This document shows, in pieces, positions 1-9,200 of a DNA stretch of 64,000 bases. The position numbers were made by a program, and so were the translations under genes. Each line of letters starts with the position of its first letter. Within the stretch, counting starts at the first letter, position 1. The DNA lies in contig CAMATZ010000024.1 of the NCBI GenBank assembly GCA_945861275.1, forward strand, positions 1 to 64,000, read 5' to 3'. The notes under the pieces are model-generated. The model was not told the origin of the DNA, made no database searches, and saw nothing but the letters and a program-made list of their open reading frames with translations. The DNA is from Bordetella parapertussis (GTDB lineage Bacteria > Pseudomonadota > Gammaproteobacteria > Burkholderiales > SG8-41).

Positions 1-1170
1 GATGCCGCGGTGGATGCCGCCAAGGGCGGATATTTCCTCAAACTGGATTGGCAGCATGGCGGCGGCATCGAGCGCAGCCAGAATAGCACCACACTCGCCA
101 CCGGCAGTAATTGGGTGCGCATGCAGCGCAAGATAGACACCATGATCGCCAACCAGATGTTGTGGGACGGCCTGGGCACGCGTGCCGAGGTCGAGCGCCG
201 CCGCGCGATTTCCGACGCGACTGCGCATCGTGTGCATAGCGCCGCCGAGGACGTGGCCTTGCAAGCGGTGGACGCATACCTCGACGTGTTAAAAAATAAA
301 GAGCTGCTGATCTACGCCAGAGAGAACCTGTTGGCGCACCAGAAAACCTTTGATCAGGTCAAGCTGCGCAGCGACAAAGGCGTGGGCCGCCGTGCCGACC
401 TCGATCAAATCGAAGCACGCATGGCGCTGGCTTTGGCCAACGTGCAATCGGCCGAGAGTACGCTGCGCGATGCTGAAATTGGATTTCAGCGCGTGGTGGG
501 CCGCAATCCCATCGCGCTCGCCGACGTGAGTGAGTCCAAGTCGCTGCCCAGCAGCGTGGATGAGGCCGTCAAGATCGGGTTTTCCAATCATCCAACGCTG
601 AAATCCGCCTATGCCGATATTTCGCAGGCGGCAGCGCAACGTGAACTGGCACGCTCATTCTGGTCACCCCGGCTCGAACTTGAGGCGAGCTACACCAACA
701 ACTACAACCTGGATGGCGTGGCCGGCCCCAATCGTGACCGCATGATCATGCTGTTTGTGAAATGGAATCTTTTCCGCGGCGGCTTTGATTACCACCGGCT
801 GAAAGAAACCGCCTACCAGATCGACGAGGCCACCGAGATATCGCGCAACACCACGCGGCAAGTCGAGAACGCCGTGCGCGTGGCGCACAACGCCCACAGC
901 ACTGCGGTCGAGCGTCTGCCGTCGTTGGACCGTTACGTCAAGTCCAGCGATGCCACGCGCGCTTCGTATGCCCAGCAATTCGCCATCGGCCAGCGCACCT
1001 TGCTAGACTTGCTGGATGCGGAAAACGAATACTTCACCGCGCGCACCACCTACGCCACCGGCAAATACATTGAAATCTCGGCGAAATACCGCACACTGAA
1101 CGCGATGGGGCAGCTGCTCGCCACATTCGATATCAAGCGGCCCGATCAGGCGACGCTGTTGCCGCGCTAA
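1..1170 (+). CDS. TolC-family type I secretion outer-membrane channel (5' truncated, LapE-like)
   Basis: The reading frame is open from the first base of the window, so the gene starts upstream and its signal peptide is missing. About 390 residues remain. They show the long amphipathic helical repeats of TolC-family efflux/secretion channels, for example RADLDQIEARMALALANV in the middle and IGQRTLLDLLDAENEYF near the C-terminus; the latter is typical of type I secretion members. The protein should form a trimeric outer-membrane and periplasmic tunnel for an ABC exporter. The giant RTX adhesin gene 2 kb downstream is the likely substrate. The ABC ATPase and membrane-fusion genes are not in the window and may lie upstream. 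A hairpin terminator follows directly. Confidence 0.9.
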   Translation, partial: DAAVDAAKGGYFLKLDWQHGGGIERSQNSTTLATGSNWVRMQRKIDTMIANQMLWDGLGTRAEVERRRAISDATAHRVHSAAEDVALQAVDAYLDVLKNKELLIYARENLLAHQKTFDQVKLRSDKGVGRRADLDQIEARMALALANVQSAESTLRDAEIGFQRVVGRNPIALADVSESKSLPSSVDEAVKIGFSNHPTLKSAYADISQAAAQRELARSFWSPRLELEASYTNNYNLDGVAGPNRDRMIMLFVKWNLFRGGFDYHRLKETAYQIDEATEISRNTTRQVENAVRVAHNAHSTAVERLPSLDRYVKSSDATRASYAQQFAIGQRTLLDLLDAENEYFTARTTYATGKYIEISAKYRTLNAMGQLLATFDIKRPDQATLLPR

Positions 1171-1188
1171 GTGATGTGGTTGCCGTTG

Positions 1189-1220
1189 CAAGAGGCGCTT
1201 CATGCGCCTCTTGTTGTTTT
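1189..1220 (+). terminator. Rho-independent terminator after the TolC-family gene
   Basis: A perfect 10-bp stem (CAAGAGGCGC with GCGCCTCTTG) closes a 5-base loop and is followed by TTGTTTT. It lies 19 bases after the stop codon, so the channel gene probably ends a transcript and the next small gene uses its own promoter. Confidence 0.8.
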
Positions 1221-1259
1221 GCGGCGATTGATCAGCCAAACCACTGTGGAGTGCGCGCC

Positions 1260-1604
1260 ATGCCCTATGTAATCCGGGATGCTGAAGGGAAAATCGTCCA
1301 GGTGTTTGAACAGCCGGTGACAGGCGCCAGCGAGCAAATCGCACCCGACTCCAGTGAGATGGCGGAATTCCAGAAAGAGCGTACCGCCAATACCATCGAG
1401 GCCTTACGACGCCAGCTTGCCGAAAGCGACAGCGGCATGGCACGGTTGGTGGAAGACATGATCGATGTTCTGATCGGCAACGGCGTTATCAAATTCACCG
1501 ATCTACCGCAAGCGGCAGGCGCCAAATATCTCGAACGGCTTTCCACGCGTGAGCGCATGCACGCGGTCAAGAGCATTATCGTGGATGCCGAAGACATCAT
1601 TTGA
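1260..1604 (+). CDS. Small conserved-looking protein of unknown function
   Basis: This 114-residue protein starts at the ATG of MPYVIRDAEGK. An upstream in-frame start at 1176 would place translation inside the terminator hairpin, so it is less likely. The N-terminus resembles a short beta-rich module (YVIRDAEGKIVQVFEQP). The middle is helical and acidic, with no signal peptide, membrane segment or Cys. I do not recognise a characterised family. It sits between the secretion channel and the peptidase and adhesin genes, so a role linked to the adhesin locus is possible but unproven. Confidence 0.6.
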   Translation: MPYVIRDAEGKIVQVFEQPVTGASEQIAPDSSEMAEFQKERTANTIEALRRQLAESDSGMARLVEDMIDVLIGNGVIKFTDLPQAAGAKYLERLSTRERMHAVKSIIVDAEDII

Positions 1605-1652
1605 CCCGGCGCTGATGCCAGTTTCGGCCTACTGGCCTTGGTGAGTTGTTCT

Positions 1653-2972
1653 ATGCGATTGATTTTACCGTCTTTAATTTTATGGGTGCTACTGCCCGTG
1701 GGCCCTGTGCCGGGGCAACCCTCTGCGCCGCCGACAGCCGCTGGCACGATCCCACAGGCCGCAATTCCCCCGCTGTCCCAGCCCGTGGTGGAAGTTGCCG
1801 CGTTTCGCGTAGCGCCGGTGACCGCGGGCACGGTCGATGCGCGTTCGAGAAATGTTCTGCCCGGCGGCAAAGCCGAACGCGTGATAGAAGTGCGCACGCA
1901 AAAAACCGACACCTGGGAACACCTGTTTCAACGCGTCGCCACGCGGCTTTCCATAAAGCTGCCTGCCGGCGCTGCGCACACCCGGCAAGTGTCGATGCCG
2001 CAACTGCTGCCCGGAAAGTACTTGCGCGTCACAGCACTGCCGGACGATGCGCTGGAATTGGAATACGTGGTAACGCGCGGCGAAGCCTACATGCTGCATC
2101 TGAACAATGCGTCGTTGCAGGTGCGCCCACTCGCAGTCGATCCACGTGTGCTGGAGCGCATGCGCGCGGATCCTTCCAAGGCGTCGTTGTTCACCGCCAC
2201 CGATGCCATCGGCCTGCCGGAAAACATCGCTTTGCAACTGACTGAAATCTTCGCCGGCGAAGTGGATTTTCTGCGTGAGCTGCATCAGGGTTATCGTTGC
2301 GCAATTGTTTACGAAGCGCATTACCGCGAAGGGTTCATCGAGAATTCGGGACACATACTCGCGGCCGAGCTCGAAGTAGGCTCACGCCTGTATCGCGCAT
2401 ACTATGCACACGATACGCAAGGGCGCGCCGCGTATTTCGACGCCAGCGGCAAAAGCACGCAGCGCTTGTTTCGCCGCTCGCCGCTGGCGTTCACGCGCGT
2501 AACATCGGATTTCACTCTCGCGCGCTTTCACCCGATACTCGGCGTGTGGCGCGCGCATCGCGGCGTGGATTATGCGGCACCCACGGGAACCAAAGTCATG
2601 TCGGTCGCCGATGGCGTGGTGGAATTCGTCGGCCCGCGTGGCGGTTATGGCGAACTGGTGACAGTGCGGCATTACGAAAAGTTTTTGACCTACTACGCGC
2701 ACCTGAGTGCGTACGCGCCCCAACTCGCGGTGGGCGATAAAGTCACACAGGGCCAGACCATTGGCTTTGTTGGCATGAGCGGTCTGGCCACCGGGCCGCA
2801 TTTGCATTTTGAGTTTCACCTGCGTTCGGCGGCGGGCGCATGGACGGCAGTGCCTGCCCCTAACGTGATCGATTTCACTCTAGTCGCCGCTCCCGGCTTT
2901 GAGGCCCGGGTAAAGGGCTATCGCGCTGGCCTGGACTTGGCAGCCCAAGCTAATCAATTGATTTTAGAGTAG
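1653..2972 (+). CDS. M23-family peptidoglycan endopeptidase, exported
   Basis: The preferred start is the ATG at 1653, giving 439 residues; GTG 1641 and TTG 1638 are in-frame alternatives. The N-terminus (MRLILPSLILWVLLPVGP) is a signal peptide or anchor, followed by a Pro/Ala-rich stretch. The C-terminal third is a LytM/M23 zinc peptidase with HRGVD (H302, D306) and GPHLHFE (H383, H385), the expected zinc ligands and catalytic His. The family cleaves peptide cross-bridges in peptidoglycan or activates amidases at division. The N-terminal part looks like the OapA/LysM-like region of MepM/YebA-type proteins. It lies directly upstream of the adhesin, so it may remodel the wall at sites of adhesin export (inference). 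Confidence 0.88.
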   Translation: MRLILPSLILWVLLPVGPVPGQPSAPPTAAGTIPQAAIPPLSQPVVEVAAFRVAPVTAGTVDARSRNVLPGGKAERVIEVRTQKTDTWEHLFQRVATRLSIKLPAGAAHTRQVSMPQLLPGKYLRVTALPDDALELEYVVTRGEAYMLHLNNASLQVRPLAVDPRVLERMRADPSKASLFTATDAIGLPENIALQLTEIFAGEVDFLRELHQGYRCAIVYEAHYREGFIENSGHILAAELEVGSRLYRAYYAHDTQGRAAYFDASGKSTQRLFRRSPLAFTRVTSDFTLARFHPILGVWRAHRGVDYAAPTGTKVMSVADGVVEFVGPRGGYGELVTVRHYEKFLTYYAHLSAYAPQLAVGDKVTQGQTIGFVGMSGLATGPHLHFEFHLRSAAGAWTAVPAPNVIDFTLVAAPGFEARVKGYRAGLDLAAQANQLILE

Positions 2973-3190
2973 TTTTTATTTGGTGGCGCGCCTTGTACTC
3001 TGTACTCACTGTAGCCAATCGCTTGTCCAAGAATTAACCGCTCAAAACGCGCGTTCTCAGCCCATTCTTGGTTGCGTGCCGTGTGCATAAAGTCCCGCAT
3101 CGACTCGTGACAAATAACACACTCGATACCTTGGTATCGATACCAAAGGCCCTTTTTTTCGTCAATTGACACGCGCATGATCCAACCCAT
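2954..3190 (-). CDS. Possible small hypothetical protein
   Basis: A 78-residue frame begins at ATG 3190 (or ATG 3178) on the minus strand. It lies almost entirely in the gap between the peptidase and adhesin genes and overlaps the peptidase 3' end by 19 bases. Its composition looks protein-like (MRVSIDEKKGLWYRYQGIE, then ECVICHES and many aromatic and charged residues) rather than like an antisense shadow. No clear Shine-Dalgarno is visible before the start, and I recognise no family. It could equally be a chance frame in the adhesin's upstream region. Confidence 0.35.
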   Translation of the reverse strand: MGWIMRVSIDEKKGLWYRYQGIECVICHESMRDFMHTARNQEWAENARFERLILGQAIGYSEYRVQGAPPNKNYSKIN

Positions 3191-3262
3191 CAAAAGGGAG
3201 GCGTGCGTCTAAGCAGGCGCATTCCACACTCGCAAGCTTAACCGGGATTCAAGGAGATCAAA

Positions 3263-6200
3263 ATGGCAACAGCATCCGTCACCAGAGCAGAGGTTGGTAC
3301 CGTCAAGGTAGCGATTGGCGAGGTGAAAGTTGTTGGCGTCGATGGCGTTACGCGCACTGTCGGCGTAGGCGACAAAGTGTACGCAAAAGAAGTGGTGGAA
3401 ACTGGCGCCAATTCCGTCGTGCAAGTGCAGCTTGCCAATGGCAACATGATTGATATGGGCCGTGAGTCCAAGATGACGCTCGAGGGAGATATCCTTGCCG
3501 GCACGCAGGAGACGGCGCCCCGTCCAGCTGTGGACGATGCGGCCCGCCTCGCAGCCGAAGCCAAAGCAGCCCAAATAGCAGCTTTGCAAGCCAGGTTAGA
3601 CGCGGGTGATATTTCCGTCGCAGATGAACTTACCAAGTTACAAGGCACAGCGGCCGGCGGTCAACAAGCCCCCGGCGCGGGTGCTGGCGGTGACGCCGGC
3701 GGGTCTGAACCGCCACCGAATCTTGACCAAGCCAACCAAATAGGCCCGGTAACGTCAGGTTTCAATACCTTGGGAGCGAACATAGCTTTTCCCAACACCA
3801 TTCCGTTCAACGAGCTGCCGGCTTCGCCGATTGTTTCAGTATCGGTGGGCGTGGAGATCGGCGATCCTCCCCCGCCGCCGCCCGGCACACCAAACGATGT
3901 ACCGCTTGCCCGTACCGACGTCGATGCAGTACCAGCCGGCACGTTTGTCGCCACCGGAAATGTCATTACCGGCGTGGGTACCACCAGTGGCAGTGCGGGC
4001 ATTGATATTCCGGGCGCTGACGGGGCAATCGTATCCGTTGTTACCAGCCCTAGCGGCAGCCCGGCCATCGTAAGCCCTGGCGGCGTGATTACGCTGGTGG
4101 GCCTGTTTGGCACGCTCAGCATCAATCCCGACGGCGGCTATGTCTACGACCGTAATCCGGGTTCCCCCGACGGCGTAGTGGATAAATTCACCTATACGCT
4201 GACCGACGGCAGCGGCGACATCTCGAAGGCTGATTTACTGATCGACATAGGCACGCCTGTCGATGTGCCCATCGCCCGCACCGACGTCGACGTGGTACCT
4301 GCGGGCAGTTCGATTGCTACCGGTAACGTCATCACGGGAGCCAACACCACCAGCGGCGCTGCCGGTGCGGATACTGTCGGTGCCGAGGGTGCGATAGTAA
4401 CGACCGTTACCAGCCCCAGCGGCAACCCGCCCAATATCAACGGCGGCGTGATTACCATTGTCGGCCAGTTTGGTACGCTCACCATCAACCCCAACGGCAG
4501 CTATACCTATAACAGTAACCCGGGTTCCGAAGGCAAAGTAGAGCAATTTACCTATACGCTGACAGATGGCAGTGGCGATACTTCGACTGCCAAACTGCTG
4601 ATCAGTATCGGCGCGCCTTCCGATAAGCCTATAGCCCGTACCGATATCGATGATATACCGGTGGGCAATTCGGTTGCCACCGGCAACGTCATTACCGGAT
4701 CCGGGACTACCAGTGGCGGTGCCGGCGCGGATACGCCGGGCGCCGACGGCGCGATAGTTACGGCGATTACCGGCACGCCCATCAGCAATATCGGTGGCGT
4801 GATTACCGTCCTCGGCCAGTTTGGTACGCTCACCATCAATCCCGACGGCAGCTACCTCTACAACCGTAACCCTGGTGCGCCCGGCGGCGTAACCGAGACT
4901 TTCAAATACACGCTGACCGACGGCACCGGCGACACTTCCACTGCCGATTTGTTGATCAACATTGGCACCCCTGTTATTCCGCCAGGCGACGACCCCTCCA
5001 GCGTGGTGATTACCCTCGAAGGCGCCGATGTGCTCGAAGGCACGCATCCCGACCCCAAAGACATCAATTTTGTACTGAAACTCGATCACGCCCATATCCT
5101 GCCGGTCGAAGTAACCTACGTGATCAATGCGATTAGCGCACAAAGCCCGGGCGATTTTTTTGGCGTGCTTACCGGCACCGTTACCATTCCAGCCGGGCAG
5201 ACAGAGTTTATTGTGCCCGTCAGCATCGTTCAGGATCATCTCGTTGAACCGAACGAAATTTTCAACATCGTGCTGACTAATGCGGTCAATGCAACGATCA
5301 GCCCGACAGGCAGCACCGCACAAATCACCATTGTTGACGATGACACGCCGCCGCTGGCGCGAGACGACAGTTATGACGTCGTTCGTGGACAACCGAGTAC
5401 GCTGTCCAGCGTGCTCACGCACAAAGACCCGGGCGAAATTCTGGATGACTCCGGTGATGGTCCGTTTGAGACACTAGCTCTCGTCCCCAACAACACCGTG
5501 CAACCGAACGGTGACTTTACAATCATAACGACTCAGGGTGGCACGGTGGTGATGCACCCGGATGGCACGTTTATCTATACGCCGCCTGCCACGTTGACAG
5601 GCCCGGACACGTTCCAATACACCATTACCGATGCCGTGAATGGCGTGCCTGTAGGCAATGGCACCTCCACGGCCACGGTTACGCTCAACCCGACTAACAA
5701 GCCGCCCACGGTACACTTCGACGGTGATCCCACCTCGGCCACGGTCAACGAGGCGGGCTTGCCGGTAATTGGCTCCAATGCCGTCAGCGACAGCGAAAAA
5801 ACTCAACGCACCTTTACCCTCAGCGATCCGGATGGTGCGGCGGACCTCTTTTCAGTCACCATCAATGGCGCAACCATACCGCTGACTGAACTGCCCGGGA
5901 AAGTGTTTGCCACACCCAAAGGCGAGATGACTATTGATTCCTACAATCCGGCCACGGGCGTAGTCACGTTTACGTACGTGCTCAAGATTCCGGTTACGGA
6001 TGCGCCCAATCAGAATGAAGTCGACGAAATCACCGTAACGGTGACTGACAAATTCAACGCGACGTCGGCGCCAGCCAAACTTCCTATCACCATCATTGAT
6101 GACGTGCCGACGGCGCATTTGGATGTGGGCACAGTGGCCTCAGGTCAGACTCTTGTCGTGAATTCTCTACAAGGTGTCGAATCTAATGATATTTTTGGCG

Positions 6201-9200
6201 CAGATAGCAAGGACCTTGCAGGCGGCGTCGTGGGCGTCAAAGCGGGCGGTGACACCACCACGCCTGCAACTGGTACCCCTGGCACGCCCATTGTGACTGC
6301 GCTGGGCACGCTGACGCTGAACGTAGACGGCAGCTATAGCTACAAAGCCAATCCGAATGTCAGTGGAACAGATACTTTCGTCTACACCATCAAGGATAGC
6401 GATGGCGACCTGTCAACTACCACCCTCTCCATTAACGTAAACAAAGACCGCCCGCCAGATGCCGATGGCACGGTAACAGTGGACGAGGCTGCGCTGGACG
6501 CTACCGGTAGCGCTCCCGGTAGTTCGAATGAAACGCGCGATGGTACGCTGGGACTTCCCGCTGGCGTTACGGTCGTGTCCGGAGCGCAGCAGGATCAAAC
6601 CGGCGCGCATGGCACGCTGCACGTCAATACTGACGGTACATTCACCTACACCCTCACGAAAAATGTCTTGAATGCGCTGGCAAACGACGGGGTTCAAACC
6701 ATCAATGGCGTAGAGGCATTCACGGTGGCAACCATCGACGCCAACGGCAATTCCAATTCCGCGACGATCACGGTGAATGTCATAGACGACGTTCCGACGC
6801 GCGCGACCAGCGCCACACCGGTGACGGCGACGGTGGAAGAAGACGACATGACGGGCGCTGCGGGAAGCGATCTTTCCACCGGCAACAACGAAGACGTTTC
6901 GGTGGACAAAGACGAAGCCACGAGTGCCGCGGGTTCACTGACCGCGCTGTTTACGCCAGGGGCAGACCAGCCACTAGCAGTGGGTCTGTCGGGAGACACC
7001 GGCGGATTGCCGGCGCTACTGTCGAGCGGACAACCGGTGGTCTACAGCGTCACGGGCAGCGTGCTGACCGCGTATGTGGACAGCGGCCCGGCGGGACTGG
7101 ACGCGAATGACCGGCAAGTGTTCACGTTGACGGTGAGCAACAACGGCAGCTGGGCGTTTGACCTGAAAGACCAGCTGGATCACATGGCTGCGGGGGGCGA
7201 GAACACGGCGCTGCGCACGGTAGGTGGTGGCAGCGTCACGGCCATTGACTTCTCGGGCATGATCACCGGCACGGACGCGGACGGTGACACGGTCAAGCCG
7301 CTGCAGGCGGGCGACTTTGCGATTACCGTGCAAGACGACATACCGGTGATGAAGACCAACTTTGTGCCGGTGGTAGCGGCGGTGGACGAAGACGGCCTGC
7401 CCACGGGCAATGCGGATGCAACGCCGCTGCGTACGGGCGAGACCACGGGCACGGGTTCGGCGGTAGCCACCGGAGGTGCGGGTGCGCTGAGCGGCCTGGT
7501 GTCAGTGGGTGCGGACGAAGAGCCCACGTTTGGCCTGAACGTAGTGACCACGCCGGTGAACTCCGGACTTGACTCCAAGGGCGGTGACGTACTCATCGTA
7601 TCCGACGGCGCCACACTGCACGGCTACGTAGACGTAGACGGCGTAGCGGGCTTTGGTGCTGCGGATCGTGACGTCTTCACCCTCACCGTGGATGCAGACG
7701 GCTCCTACCGGTTTGAATTGAAAGACCAGATCGACCATGCTGCGGGCGCGGGAGAAAACCTGCTGACCAATGCACTGGACCTGTCGGGCTTCATCAAAGC
7801 GACAGACAAAGATGGCGACACCCTGCCGGGCTTGGCAGCGGGTGCGTTCGCGGTGCAAGTGCGCGACGACATCCCGACCATGAAGACCAACTTTGTGCCG
7901 GTGGTAGCGGCGGTGGACGAAGACGGCCTGCCCACGGGCAATACGGATGCAACGCCGCTGCGTACGGGCGAGACCACGGGCACCGGTTCAGCGGTAGCCG
8001 CGGGCGGCGCGGGCGCATTGAACGGCCTGGTGTCAGTGGGTGCGGACGAAGACGTGAACTTTGGATTGAAACCGGTGACTACACCCGAGACATTGGCGGG
8101 TGTGACTTCCAATGGCGGAACCATCTCTATTGTGACCGATGCCAACGGGTTGCACGGCTATGTGAACGCCGGTGCCGCTGGTTTTGATCCTGGCGTTGAT
8201 CGCGAAGTCTTCACGCTGACGGTGGGCAGTAACGGCTCTTACACCTTCACGTTAAAAGACCATATTGACCACCCGACGTTGAATGGCTTGACTGGCGACG
8301 ACACCGAGAACCTACTGGCGGCACCGCTGGACTTGTCCAAATATATACAAGCGACAGACAGGGACGGTGACGCAATCACCTTGGCGGATGGGGCGTTCAA
8401 AATTGATGTTCGGGACGACATCCCGGTCGTGGCGAACATCACCCAGACAACGGCAACGGAAATTACCGGCAATCTGCTTACCGATCCGACCCCGGATGCC
8501 AGCTTCGGTGCGGACAACGGTTGGGTGCAGGTGCTCACTGTGGATGGCAAGACCTATATCTACGATCAGAAAACCGACACCACGACCGGGTCTACCGGCA
8601 CCAGCGGCACGTTTGATACCGTCACCAACCAGTGGACGGTCACCACCAGTAATAGCGGCAGGATTGTGGTCGATATGGACGATGGCGCGTATGTTTACAC
8701 GCCGCCAGTTAATCCCTCGGGCGCGAAGGTGGAAACTATCGGATTCACACTGACCGACCGCGATGGCGACACAGCCAGCGCCAATCTGACGGTCAATGTG
8801 ATAGCCCCGGTGCTGGTGGTAGGCCAAAACGTGGACGATCAGACTGGCCAAACCACGCCGCACAAAGTGGATCCGCCAGGCGCTCCCGTCATCGGCGAGA
8901 TTACTGGCTCCAATGCCAGCGATATGCTGATCGGTGACATCGGTGGCGGACAGTTGCAAGGCAAGAACACCAACGTGATCCTGATGCTCGATACCTCGGG
9001 TAGCATGATGGAGACTTTCGGCTCCGGCGGCTTAACGCGCTTGGCGGGACTCCAGGCTGGTGTAGTGGATGCACTCAACGCGATGGCTAACAGTGGCGCG
9101 GAAAACGTTCGTGTTCACATGAATGACTTTGCCACTGACCTTAAGAGCAGCGTAACCTTTAACTTAGTGGTAAACGGGGTTGTAAACACTGCTCAGCTGA

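Noticed and set aside
4235-5422. 395-codon open frame on the minus strand inside the adhesin gene
   Set aside because: It is an antisense shadow of repetitive, GC-rich coding sequence with no ribosome site and a low-complexity product.
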